DNA of 64,000 nt from Monarcha castaneiventris obscurior. Lineage: Eukaryota > Chordata > Aves > Passeriformes > Monarchidae. Under the pieces are notes generated by a model. It was not told the origin of the DNA. It saw only the letters and a program-made list of their open reading frames with translations, and made no database searches. The stretch is from assembly GCA_026261815.1 (NCBI GenBank), contig JAMPIT010000484.1, positions 14,234,501 to 14,298,500 on the forward strand, read 5' to 3'. The translations under genes and the position numbers were made by a program. Positions 41,301 through 57,129 of the stretch are shown here, piece by piece; the stretch's first letter is position 1; the number at the start of each line of letters is the position of its first letter.

Positions 41301-44300
41301 GGAAGAACTGTAAATTATCAGAAAGGAGGAAACTCAGACCCTGCAAACACTGTCACAGAAGGAACGAGGCAGCCCAGCAGTCACAGCAGTTACTTAAAGC
41401 AGCCATTGTCCAGAGGGAAAGCTTTGGCAAGGACAGGAAGTTTCACAAGAGGGTGCAAACAGAGGTCGCAGAATCAATGGAAAACATATTGGAGGGAACT
41501 TAAAACAGATGAACTGGTAGCAACATTATTATAAATGAAGCTGCTTATCCCCATGCAGACATGGATGCAGCTGGCTCAAAAGGAACTACATCCATAGCAG
41601 AGGAAGCTGGCTGGGCAAGGGCTGACAAATGTATTGTATTAGTGGAATAAAGGTGTCTGTGCCTTTCCACAGGATAAATTAGGCTCATGTATGTAGCCAC
41701 ATGTGCCACAGAGACCAGAAGGGGAAGACTTTAAGTTCTCTTGTCTCCTCCCACCCTTAGAGAATCAGATAAACCTCTTAAAGTACCTGGCCTGGACTTG
41801 GCTTTTAATCTTCTTCTGGGAACTCTGCATCTGCAGGGGCAGAACACATGATGACAGATCCAAGTTCTTACGAAGATCAGAAATCACCTGTAAAGCACAA
41901 ATCCATGCACAAATCACTGTGACAAACGAGGGAAGAACAGAAAAAGCTGAGGAAAATAAAACAATTTCCCATAATAACCCTAAAATTACAAACAAAAAAA
42001 CTCACACATTTGTAAGATTTGTAAGTATTTAACCATGTCCAAATCTAATTTTTTTTAAACTTAGGAAATGAACCAGCAAAACTTTTCTCTTCACATGGTG
42101 TCATGATGTTGCAGATGCACGTAGAAAGCAGAATTTTTTAAAAGCTACTCTGTGAAATTCCCACCTATATTTGCTTTACGTTGCTGTAAACTGTTTTTAT
42201 TCTGTTTAGCAGCTGAGCAAGACATATGGCAGCCTCAGGAATTTCAGGACATGCAAGTTTACCAATCTGACTGCTGTTGAATTGCAGTGTACCAGCACAG
42301 ACTGGCTTCCATGTCACAGGCACACTTTTTTTTACAGGGGTCTCCCTGAAAGGTTTGGGCAGATCACAAACCTCATCTGGCTTAGGTTGAGGCTTCCTCA
42401 ACGTATGAAAAAAAGTGTGTTTGATAGTTCATCAAGGCTGGCTTTGATCCCTGGCAACATTAAAATTTTACTTGAAAACATTGAAAACATACAGCTCTGT
42501 GTGTGAAGCAACTTCCCCCTGTTAAAACACACACTGGTGTGGAAAACACACACTCCATTATGAAAAAGATACTGTACCTCTACTGCATCTGCTGCCTTGA
42601 CATTCTGGAGGATGAATTTTACTACTACAGGCAAATCTTCCAGTTTTACAGAAGGCACAATGGTCATGGCAGACTGTCGCACCTGAGGAGAGAGCAATGC
42701 TCCATCAGCTGGAAGACAACACTTCACAGAAACACAGTTATGTTCATGGGAAGGAATCCTTATAGCCCAGCCTTCTGCTCAGAGCAGGGATGTTGTCAGT
42801 ACTAGATCAGATTCACCTTGGCTTTGCTGAGTCTTGAAGATATCCAAGTATGGAGGAAATCTCCAATCCCTGCCACCTCTTTGGTAATTTATGTCAATGC
42901 TGCAGACCCTAACTTGTTTTTCCCAATGTCCAGCCAAAACCTCCTATTGTGGCCACTGCCCCTCATCCCTCTTCAACAAGAAGAGTTTGGCTCCATCATT
43001 TTTTAACTGGCTTTCAAAAGGGAAAAGCATGAAGGATGTGCAGCCTGCTATGCAGCACCAGCCTTTTGGGACTATGTAAAACACTAGTGCACTCAAATGA
43101 ACCAATTTTATTTTATTCATAAGAAGCCCAACTCCAAAAAGTACAGCAATGCAGCCAAGGCACAAGGCACATCATCATCTCTTTTCCTTTATCAGCATTC
43201 TGCAGAGAAAACCTATTTAATTATTTAATCACCAATCTACCTTTCCTTAGAATATAACAATCTAGTCTGGTCACTGTACTTCAAAAGGATGAAATATTGA
43301 CAATAAGCAGGTTTAAGACAGGCAGTAAAAATTTACTGCAGCAAGACAAAGTGCTTCTGCATTAGCTAAAACAGCTGTGATTGAAATTTCTGGCTGTTAC
43401 AGTATGCGTTCAGAAAACTCTCTGCTCTTCACTGAACCCCTCACATGTTTCAAAAACCAGCTTTAGCTCTGACTTCTTTCCAACTTCAGGAGCTCAAGAC
43501 TTTTGAAGCCCTACAGGAGTCAGATTTAGCAAAATACTTGGAATGAAGAAACAGTTCCAGCTCTCGTGTTGCTAAGCAGGAGCTGGGGTGCTCAGAAAAA
43601 GCTCTCACCTCAGCCACAAGCTCTGCATCAAGATCCAGACGAGAAAGAGCATCCAGGATTGGCACTGTCAGCCGTCTGCCCTGCTTTAGCAAGCAGCTGA
43701 TACACAGGGAAAAGAAAACAAATGATCCTCTTAACAAAACCAAGAATGTATCTTTAGTGTATTGTTTGATTCCAGTAGTTTTTGTGGTCACTGCAAAAAA
43801 ATAAAAATCTCTGAAACTGACAAAAACATCTGCCACTGGCATTATGGAAAACTTGTTCCCTAAATTATTGCTCCTCATGTAAGAGCTGCACCTGTCTTTA
43901 ACAGTCTCATGGACTTTCCCAAAACTCATGTAATCATTCTTGGCTGAGATCTCGGGTTCTTACAAACTTTCTCTAGCAAGAAGCTGTACTTCAAATTGTT
44001 TTAGCTGAAAAACACCTCATCTGCAGCATCCTGGTAACTCTGTCTATGCTCCCTAATTCATTACAAGTAATGAGTTGTTTTCCACATCAGAAATGGGTAG
44101 AGGCTATTGAGAATGTGGAAATAAGTATGCCTTGTTGATACTGCTTGGCTCTCAGCTTTCAAAATACACAAAGAGAGAAAACAGAAGTCTGAGGAGTTTG
44201 ATTAGCATAGGAAAAATGTGTGGAGTTCTTTTATCTAGAAGCTGCGGCAGTAAACCGGGAATGAAAACAAAGTCACAGTTTGAGAGGGTACAAGGAACAG

Positions 44301-47300
44301 GATGCACTGCTTGCAGTAATAATCTGCAACAGTGATCACAGGTTTGAAAAGATAATTAACACCAGCAAAAATGCAAGTGATCTGTGTAATAATAAGAATT
44401 AGAAACACTTAGACTACTCAAATTACTAAGTAAAATGAATACATTATTAAAGAAGACAGCTGTAAGGCAGTGCTCCCTGGGAGGATAACTCTTGGCATTA
44501 GGTCCGCCAGTTACCTGGGTCAGTAAATATGCTTGAGGAAAGTATATAAAATAGCCAGAAATGTTTCATGCACATATTTACTGTGTTGTGTGTGGTTTGG
44601 TTTTGTTTTCTTTTTTATTAATAAAAACCACGTTGATTCTTACCACAGCAGAATCCAAGACGAATGAGAAGTTGTCAATAGTAATATCCAAGTGACTGAA
44701 CATAGACTGATCCAGCATAAGTAGTGAGTATTTAACTGGATTCTACCTGTGCTGTATGCAGGTAGCCAAGAGTTTAATAATTATTTAGATAAAAGCAGTT
44801 TTGGAGCATTGTCTAAATGCAATGTCTTTTGCTGGATTGCCTGTGCTCTCTAAGAGCATAACAGCACAAATGGAATGTCCTAAGCCAGTGGTAGGTGTCC
44901 CCAAATGTTGCAGTTAACAGGAACACACTGCTGTCCTAAAACTTCAGTCAGTCCCAGAGCAACCTTCATTGCTGCACCTTGTCCTTTTCTGCTAAGTGCA
45001 AGGGGCAAAAAACAAAACAAAACAAACCCTCCCAACCAAATCATCTGTACCTGAGCTCTCTGGCAACCTCACTTTGCTGGGAATCCTCCAGGATCTCAGG
45101 TAAACTGGTGATAATATCGTGCTGGATTGGTACTGGAGAGACACTAACCATCTGCATTAACTTCTTGACCAGATCCTGCAGTCAAGAGGAGCACAGGTGA
45201 AATGCACAGATCTCTGCAGATCTCACACCAGCACAACAATATTATGAACCTGAGGTCCCTCAGTACATCATCTGCCTGGATTTATGCCAACTGTCCCAAA
45301 CTCATTGTCCTGCTGAAGTCATGAAGCACAGCATAGACTTTTGTGGAACAATGGTATTTTACAGGCAGGATATAATGATCTTGGTGAGCAGAGGAAACTG
45401 GGAAACACAACAAGCTTCCCACTGTTTAGTACTCCAGTAGAGAGTAACCCACAGAGGTTGACTGACTTAGGGAAGAAGGAAAAGAATCACCAGAGCAAGA
45501 ACAGAGAATTCATCCCCACATGCTTGCAAGTACCCAGTACCTTGTTAAAATTAAACAAGAGGGGATTGTAACTTCCTGCCAGCAGCAGCTTTAAAATGGG
45601 TCACCCGTGTGAATACACATGCACAGATATAAATTTATGTAAAAGATGACTTAGAGCAAGGAAAGAAGAAAAATAGTAAAAGAAGTCCAGAAGTCACTCA
45701 AGACAATCATAACGAAACAGAAAAAAAATTAAATCTCTCCTTCAGCATGTCAATACAAAAACAACATCACTTCTCATCAGCACAATAATTCATCTAATCC
45801 CAGCTGAGAGGCATTCCAGAAGTTGTTTGGAAAAAGCATCCCTGTGATTGCACCTCTGGTACCCACCTGGCTGTCAAGGAGCCTGTCAAGCCACTTAAAC
45901 TGATTGACAATGAGCCGGGGGAAGTTCGTTCCAAAGGTGCCCACACTGAAACAGCAGAAAAGGACACATGGGTTAGGTCAGACCTACAGACTCAAAAGCT
46001 TTGCTGCTGGTCAGCAAGACCAACTAACCCCATTCTTAACTGGTCATTAATACATAGAAAAGACTTCACCCTTCTTACAGTTTGATAGGAGACAAGTGTA
46101 ACAACATCCATTTTTCAGAATTCCCAAAGGAGTCACTGCACAATTAACAGCTTATCACTTTTACATCCAAGACCCTTTAGAATTCTTGGGTGAAAATGAT
46201 TCAGACCTTGTGACTGTGTTAAACCCCCCTCAAACAAGACTTCAGTCTGAGACAATTTCTTGGACTACAACCCTGTGCAGCACTTGTATCCTGTATTCCA
46301 GCAGTGGAAGAGAAACTGCAGCAGGAACAGCCTCAGCTTCTTTCTGCCCCTTGGCCTGCCCCACTAACTCTGTAGTGAGCATCCAGGGCACAGGAAGAAG
46401 AGATTAAATGGTCAGGTCTTGCCTGTGCTACACCTCAAGATCTCTCACTCCAACTATGATGTTTTACTTTTAAAAACCAACAGATGCTCTTTCAATTTCC
46501 CGTGTTTGAACACAATCTGCACTTTTAAAAGGAGATCTGTTTGCATCTCACAGCCTCCTAAAACTCTGCAAGCAGCCACTTCCATCTTGTTTTAAAATGA
46601 TGAGACACTGTAGTCCCTCTGCTGAAATAATTCCCAAGCTTGTGTCAGTAGCTGCAAAAAGCACAATCAATCAATGCACAATGTCTGCATTTCAGCTTCT
46701 AGAAATTTGTCTTCTGTTTTATGCACCCAGAGATTTAAGGTCATGGTACCTCACAGATTATTTTACACAGGTATGAAGAAAAAACCCACATCAGTGCAAA
46801 CTGCCATTCAGGTAAATTTGAAGTAAAAGTTAAATTCAAACAGCTGATGATTGTCCAAAAGAAATTTCATTTCAAGGCAGAGAGAAGCAAGTTTATACCC
46901 ACATGTCAAAAAAGAACTCAGGGATCTTTTCCAACAACAGTGTTATGACAGCAGGCTAAAAGAAAGGCAAAAAGACAGTGTTAGGGTGATTTACTGGTTG
47001 TGCTGTGGTATTGCCACCAAAACTGACCTTTCACAAAAGATGAAATATACACGGAGAATAAAATACTCAAAAGGCTCAATAAAAGTATTTCCTGTATATG
47101 AAATCTCTTGCTTAATGCCAGAAAGGAGGCACACAGCCTAAGAAGTGAAAACCACTTTTCAGAGAGTGGTATAAACTACTCTCATAACCCAACAGAATCA
47201 GAGCATATGTGCAGGATGTACAATTCTTCTGGGCCAATGAACCTCTCTTTCTCAGACCCAGCTGAGCTGCTTTTCACCACACAGGAAACTAAAGCATCAA

Positions 47301-50162
47301 CTTTACATAAGTCTGAAAACACTGCCCAATTCTAGCCCTTAAAAAACCCACACATTCCCCACAGTGGAAGTGATTATATCTCATCAGAATTTCCCATGGT
47401 CGACCTGAGTCCTCAGCTCTCATTCTGCCCCTGTTCACCCCTAAGAAGAGTCTGGCTCTGTGTTCCCTACACCTTGCAACCCAGTATTTGAAGACCGTGA
47501 AATTTCCCTTAATCTTCTCTTAAGACTGAACAAACCCAGTTCCCTCTGCTTGTCTGCCATGTGTCTCAGGCCCTAAGCATCTTTGTGTCCCTACAGAAAC
47601 AACAAACTGGACACTATTCCAGGTGCAGCCCCACCTGCCTCAAAACCAGTTCTATTAATCCTTCACTTACATAAGCAAAATGTTCCCTACAATCAAAAGC
47701 ATTGTAAAGAGCAAGCTAAGGTGCCCATACCTGTAAGATCTTAATCCCAAGAAGGAGTTTAATGAGGCTTTCACAATATGAGTGCACCAGATTCCTGCAA
47801 GATGAAAGATTCCACCATGGTTGTGTCAAAAACATGTTGGGAGAACAGGCTGTAGCTCTTTTCATGACTGTTTTTTTAAAAAACTACATAGAATGACTTA
47901 AGGTAACACATGGTAATCACAGACACACACAAAAAGATTTAAAACTGCACTTTAGCTCTGAACCAGCTCACTTTCTACAAGATTAGAAATGTGAAAGTCT
48001 ATGGTTGAGTTGTATCTCCTGGAAAAAAAAAAACTCAAAAAGGAATTGACCTTCACCAGCCCTGTCCATTTTTTTTCACAGTATTTGGTTCTTCCCATAA
48101 AATGCCACCGAGTCCAACGTGTGCCAGACAGTAAATTCTGTGACTTAACACTCTAAACTCACTGCTATTAAACAGCAATGCACTGCACCAGCCACCCTGC
48201 CCTGGTGTGCATCAGCTGGAGCCTTTCCCTCCACTCGGGTCAGTGTCACAGGACATAACTAGAGGCTGGCTCTGACTGAAGGGGAAGGCAAAACACATTT
48301 TCTCTACCTTGACCCCTCAGTCCGTACAGGAGTGCAGGGCAAGAGGCAGTTCTTGAACTGGTTCCTGTCCTTGATGTGAGATTCCAGGCCGCTGATGAAC
48401 TGCTTCACAACCTGCAGAGCAGAGAGAAGTCACCCACCCTGAAGGGACACCCCAGTCAGCTGCTGTCCTTTAGGATGCATTTTGCAAGCAGATGATGAGA
48501 ACCAGAGAGAGCTAACCAGGGAACTGCAGACAGAAACTGTGATGGAAGGAAAGCTGGAGAGTAAGTGAACACTAGTCTAGACCATTTCCACAAGGAAACA
48601 CGGATTGTTCCACAAAACAACTCTAAAGCAAGTGTCTCACATTTTACTTTGATTTAAAAAGGCTTTGCCTTTCTTCCTGTTCAGCTGAGATAGCAACCTT
48701 CAATATGATGAGAGCTCCACCCAAAAAACATCTGTAGTCAAATCACTGGCCTCAGGACTTTCACCCTGGACTTGCTGACTGGAGAGGAGCACCACATCAT
48801 GGCAGTTTTAATGCTGCCAGCTCCACCTAACACAAAACCAAACCCAGCTTCCACCAGAGAGCTGTGTAAGTGATTTGTCTCCTGTAAGAGTCTTTGTCTA
48901 TTGAATAATACTGCCAATGAAAATTACTTTGACAGGGCACAGTCAGAAGGACAGGGGGATTAAAAGTCTGGAACAGCAACACTGAGAGAACTGGAAAATG
49001 TGGACCACAGAAATCCAAGATGAGGGGCTGTGTTGCACACTTTTGTACAGGACTAGCAGGGACAAGGCAGCTCCATTTGCATCTTTTGCTACTCAGAAAA
49101 CTGCTTTAAAGGTGGCTCCTGCCAAAGTTACTTACAGCTGGGTAAGTAGGGTGCTTCTCCAGGGCCAGGCACAGCTTCTTCTGGAAAGCCATTTGATCAA
49201 CAGCTAAGGAGAGAGTTTAGAAAGGAAATAAAGAACGAGACACAGTCTGTCCATACAACATCACAACAGCTACACCAAGTACAAGCTCTCAAGCCCATCC
49301 ACCAACATTTCTGCATTTGATCTACTGAGAAGCCCAGCTGGCAAAAGCCTGAGTGGAATCAGCCCTTGTGCTTTCTCTAGTCAGGGCTGAGAGTAGCATT
49401 GAAGACACTGAATATAGGAGTTCCTGATGGCCTTGTGTGAGCTGAAAGACAACAATGCCATGTTTGTTTTCCCATTTCAGACCTCCTGCCTCTGCAATTT
49501 AATACTGTAATCACAGACGCAGTCTAATATTTTTATATATAACTCCAATAATCTTTCAGAAGGCTTTAGACTTAGCATGTCTACACCCAAAGAGCTGGTA
49601 TAATGAGTTTAGGTGATGCACTGAATTCAGCTGGAACAAGAGGTATATAATAAATGAGAGGCCAGATGAAGGTTTGCTTCAATTTTGAAACAAGCTGGCT
49701 CAAGCACTTTTGTCCTGCAAGTAAAACACACCTTTACTTGGTACCAGCCATCCTTGTAGGTTTTGATCTAAAAGCAGAAAGAGCAAGTGTTAAACTCGTA
49801 CCTATTTCATTCTGTCCCTCCCCAGCTTTCAGCACAATTCCTGATGTCCTAAGGAGCTCTTCAAAGACTCCCTCATTCTCCAATCCACAGAAGGCAGAGG
49901 CATTTTCCTTATCAGAAATCCGTGACTTCTTAGTTTCTGAGAGAACAAGACATGCTACATCAACTATATAAAAAATCAACAGTGTCATTAACAACCAGCA
50001 TTATCAAAACTGCCATTTTGGCCTTGTCCCTGCTTGGGAGCTGTTGCCTCTATTAAGGGGTCTCCACCCCAGTGAGATGATACCCAAGCACCTACTTGGC
50101 AAGTCTGTCTTGCAGCTCTCTTCAGAAGCATCAACTTTTGACAATTTCCTTTTTGAAACCAT
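14679..50162 (-). CDS. FANCD2: FANCD2, Fanconi anaemia group D2 protein (complete, 43 coding exons)
   Basis: The 43 exons join without frame breaks to 4,338 nt, encoding 1,445 residues; human forms are 1,451 and 1,471. With a non-coding first exon the total is 44, as in human. FANCD2 pairs with FANCI as the ID2 clamp. Monoubiquitination by FANCL with UBE2T locks the clamp on DNA at interstrand crosslinks. Key evidence is continuous similarity to human FANCD2 along the whole length, including the context [10 protein letters not shown] around the acceptor lysine (K560 here, K561 in human). The N-terminus is lysine-rich (MVSKRKLSK), consistent with nuclear import. Residues about 864-900 form a charged, probably disordered linker. 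The C-terminus is acidic and Ser-rich. ATG is at 50162-50160, stop at 14681-14679. The gene is head to head with EMC3 and overlaps the BRK1 promoter. Confidence 0.97.
20883..21500 (+). mobile_element. LTR-like repeat, copy 1 (probable solo LTR of an endogenous retrovirus)
   Basis: About 600 bp shares extended similarity with 26110-26725: both begin TGTxTG.GGAATCC, and share AGTGCAGAGAATAT, TCACAGGGTGAA, GAGGTTTTGGGTTTGTTA and GACATTGGTGGAAAAG-type blocks in the same order. Length, a TG start and a late polyadenylation-like motif suggest a solo LTR on the plus strand, antisense to FANCD2. No retroviral genes adjoin it. Ends are approximate and the family is not identified. Confidence 0.6.
21741..32688 (-). 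CDS. FANCD2: FANCD2 coding exons 23-35 (residues about 722-1225)
   Basis: Exons in transcript order: 32588-32688, 32168-32283, 31521-31629, 30899-30997, 29845-29954, 29494-29640, 28270-28386, 27280-27408, 26968-27083, 24691-24804, 24000-24127, 22586-22685 and 21741-21863. Landmarks are [85 protein letters not shown] and [15 protein letters not shown]. The exon at 29845-29954 encodes a Lys then Ser/Asp-rich linker with little conservation. The exon ending at 28270 has a GC donor (AAG|GCAAGA). Two LTR-like repeats and a CR1 fragment lie in introns of this block. Confidence 0.93.
22060..22460 (+). mobile_element. Decayed CR1 LINE fragment (reverse-transcriptase ORF, endonuclease region)
   Basis: Runs such as TAGGCCACCTGGATCAGGA, GCCTTCTACAGACAG, CAGCAGGCCATAAGCAATCC and GTGCTCAGCTGGACCTCA follow the order of the avian CR1 ORF2 5' half. 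The frame is broken and no open protein remains. It lies in a FANCD2 intron in antisense orientation. Confidence 0.65.
26110..26725 (+). mobile_element. LTR-like repeat, copy 2 (probable solo LTR)
   Basis: Diverged partner of the element at 20883-21500, same orientation, with AATAAA at about 26630 near its 3' end. Many scattered substitutions and small indels separate the copies, suggesting old, independent insertions. FANCD2 exons lie between the copies, so they are not the two ends of one provirus. Confidence 0.6.
27630..27700 (-). mobile_element. CR1 LINE 3'-end fragment
   Basis: AGAATCATTTAGGTTGGAAA followed by ACACCTTTAAGATCAGAGAA and TCCAAC is the reverse complement of the typical CR1 3' terminus. 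Only about 70 bp survives, within a FANCD2 intron. Confidence 0.7.
28264..28269 (-). other. FANCD2: Non-canonical GC-AG splice donor in FANCD2
   Basis: After the codons for RRVPFPK the minus strand reads AAG|GCAAGA. The next exon starts at 27408 after TGCTGCAG. Reading through instead gives residues unlike FANCD2, so a GC-AG intron is the simplest reading. The extended match to AG|GCAAG is typical of genuine GC donors. Confidence 0.8.
33637..41887 (-). CDS. FANCD2: FANCD2 coding exons 11-22 (residues 297-about 722)
   Basis: Exons in transcript order: 41787-41887, 41199-41307, 40605-40640, 40077-40220, 39683-39817, 39256-39387, 38014-38121, 36028-36137, 35442-35502, 34652-34777, 33866-33939 and 33637-33777. 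Landmarks are [49 protein letters not shown] with the ubiquitin acceptor lysine, [11 protein letters not shown] and [10 protein letters not shown]. The exon ending at 33866 uses the donor GG|GTATGC; only this boundary keeps the next exon ([15 protein letters not shown]) in frame. Confidence 0.93.
36111..36113 (-). other. FANCD2: FANCD2 monoubiquitination lysine codon (K560)
   Basis: AAA on the minus strand, ninth codon of the exon at 36028-36137, in the context IRK-WLSS. It aligns with human K561 (IRK-QLSS), the site modified by the FA core complex. The residue after the lysine is Trp here instead of Gln. Confidence 0.9.
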
Positions 50163-50185
50163 GGTAACAAAACCTTTGTTGTTGC
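42578..50185 (-). CDS. FANCD2: FANCD2 coding exons 1-10 (residues 1-296)
   Basis: Exons in transcript order: 50096-50185 (coding from 50162), 49802-49936, 49136-49203, 48308-48411, 47731-47794, 46903-46955, 45867-45945, 45051-45175, 43609-43696 and 42578-42682. The first coding exon carries 23 nt of 5' UTR after the acceptor TTTTTTCAG. Recognisable landmarks are [11 protein letters not shown] (human AVDQIAFQKKL), [35 protein letters not shown] and [14 protein letters not shown]. This is the N-terminal helical solenoid that packs against FANCI. The exon at 48308-48411 is the one partly duplicated at 51613-51706. Confidence 0.93.
42830..43030 (-). mobile_element. Decayed CR1 LINE fragment
   Basis: Segments such as TTTTTCCCAATGTCCAGCC and AAAACCTCCTATTGTGGCC match the antisense of the CR1 3' region. 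It is intronic in FANCD2, in the same sense as the gene. Confidence 0.5.
47395..47645 (-). mobile_element. Decayed CR1 LINE fragment
   Basis: The order AAGAGTCTGGCTCTGTGTTCC, then a CTGAACAAACCCAGTTCCCT block, CTTTGTGTCCCTAC, AAACTGGACACTATTCCAGG and TGCAGCCCCACCT follows the antisense of the CR1 3' half. It is intronic in FANCD2. Confidence 0.65.
48008..48401. repeat. Source copy of a segmental duplication including a FANCD2 exon
   Basis: This 394-bp segment contains 94 of the 104 bp of the FANCD2 exon 48308-48411, its splice donor, and about 300 bp of the following intron. It recurs at 51309-51706 with about seven substitutions plus length changes in A and T runs, roughly 98% identity by eye. 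Confidence 0.92.
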
Positions 50186-50874
50186 CTGAAAAAATGCAGG
50201 AAAAAGACAAGTGTTTAATTCATCTCTTTTTTAAGCAGATCTAGAATGTATTAGTGAATAGCAAAAGGGAATGCAACAGAAACTGAGAGTGCTCAAAGAA
50301 AGAGTGCCTGGGTAACCAGTATCACACCACATTTTTCTGCTGTGCAGGTTGAAATTTTAGAGCTTGTCGTATTTAAATAGTGCAATACATCACCTTTTCT
50401 AAAACTGAATTCCTCATAAAACAAGGCTCAGCCTTTTATTCAGACACCAGGAAAATTAAATGGCAAATTAAAGCGAGCAACTATGAGATTGCATCCACTG
50501 AGCTAAACTCAAGACCCTCTCCACGTGCCTGGACAAAGTAACAAAGGACTCACAGCTGAGTGCTCATGAGCCCAACCACATTAACTGACCCTGTTATGTC
50601 CCTAACCAAGCCAACGAGCTCTGTCAGCACAAATCTCCATCCAGCCTATCCTCTTTTGGCAGGTGGCAACAATTAAAAAGAAAAAAAAAATCTTGACTCA
50701 CCTTTAAAACTTAAAGGCTATTAAAAAAAGATGTGTGTGCATCTCACACTAAATGTCAACTGCTTGGCAGAGGCTAGCAAAACCAGTTACTTAAAATATC
50801 AGCATGGAAGTGGAACAGTTAAAAAACAAATGTGCAATGAGCCTTTCACAGCTGTTTTAGGTGTATAAATATCT

Positions 50875-51190
50875 GAAAGGCGGGTGCCAAGAGGATGGTG
50901 CTGGACTCTCTTCAGTGGTGCCCAGTGACGGGATAAGGAGCGATGGCCAAAACTAAAACACAAGAAGTTTCACCTCAACGTGAGAAAAAACTTCAGGTTG
51001 TGGATGGCAGAGCCCTGGAACAGCTGCCCATGGAAGGTGTGAAGTCTCCCTCTCTCTTCAGACATTCCAAACCCACCTGGACCCGTTCCTGTGTCCCCTG
51101 CTGTGGGTGACCCTGCCTTGGCAGTGGGGTTGGACTGGGTGTCCTGCAGAGCTCCCTTCCAGCCCTAACACTGCTGTGATTCTGTTCTGG
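50875..51190 (+). mobile_element. CR1 LINE 3' fragment
   Basis: Contains the recognisable CR1 3' order: CACAAGAAGTTTCACCTCAA, CTGGAACAGCTGCCCATGG, GGGTGACCCTGCCTTGGCAG, TTGGACTGGGTGTCCTGCAG, CTCCCTTCCAGCCC and a terminal TGTGATTCTGTTCTG. About 300 bp, in the presumed FANCD2 intron 1. Confidence 0.8.
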
Positions 51191-51308
51191 GTGCGAGGCA
51201 CAGCCTGACAGCCCAGCCAGCCCTGCTGGGGCCCCCTCTCCATCGCACCTCCTGCCAAAGGCTGGGCAGCGCCTGAGGCGGCCACTTCATCCTTCCTCAG
51301 CTCAGCTC

Positions 51309-51706
51309 AGTTGTATCTCCCGGAAAAAAAAAAAACAACTCAAAAAGGAATTGCCCTTCACCAGCCCTGTCCATTTTTTTTCACAGTATTTGGTTCTTCC
51401 CATAAAATGCCACCGAGTCCAACGTGTGCCAGACAGTAAATTCTGTGACTTAACACTCTAAACTCACTGCTATTAAACAGCAATGCACTGCACCAGCCAC
51501 CCTGCCTTGGTGTGCATCAGCTGGAGCCTTTCCCTCCACTCTGGTCAATGTCACAGGACATAACTAGAGGCTGGCTCTGACTGAAGGGGAAGGCAAAACA
51601 CATTTTCTCTACCTTGACCCCTCAGTCCGTACAGGAGTGCAGGGCAAGAGGCAGTTCTTGAACTGGTTCCTATCCTTGATGTGAGATTCCAGGCCGCTGA
51701 TGAACT
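51309..51706 (-). pseudogene. Duplicated, incomplete FANCD2 exon with flanking intron
   Basis: Near-identical copy of 48008-48401 in the same orientation. The exon part is 51613-51706; it keeps the donor but lacks the first 10 bp of the exon and the true acceptor. It sits in the presumed intron 1 of FANCD2, about 330 bp from the EMC3 start codon. The flanks are inverted pentanucleotide runs, CTCAG units at 51296-51310 and CTGAG units from about 51720. A recent insertion is likely; an assembly error must be considered. Confidence 0.88.
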
Positions 51707-51719
51707 CACACGAGCCCGC

Positions 51720-57011
<5,292 letters not shown>

Positions 57012-57103
57012 ATTTGAGAGTATGCTTTTGTCTCTTCTTGTAAAAGTTATTTGAAAAGAAATCTGTTCTCTAAAACTATATAATGTATTTTAGCAAGGCT
57101 GAG

Positions 57104-57109
57104 AATAAA
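57104..57109 (+). terminator. Polyadenylation signal AATAAA of EMC3
   Basis: AATAAA lies 93 nt after the EMC3 stop codon, the first on the plus strand. A second occurs at about 57315 and may give a longer 3' UTR. Confidence 0.7.
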
Positions 57110-57129
57110 AGAAAAACATCATGTTCAGA

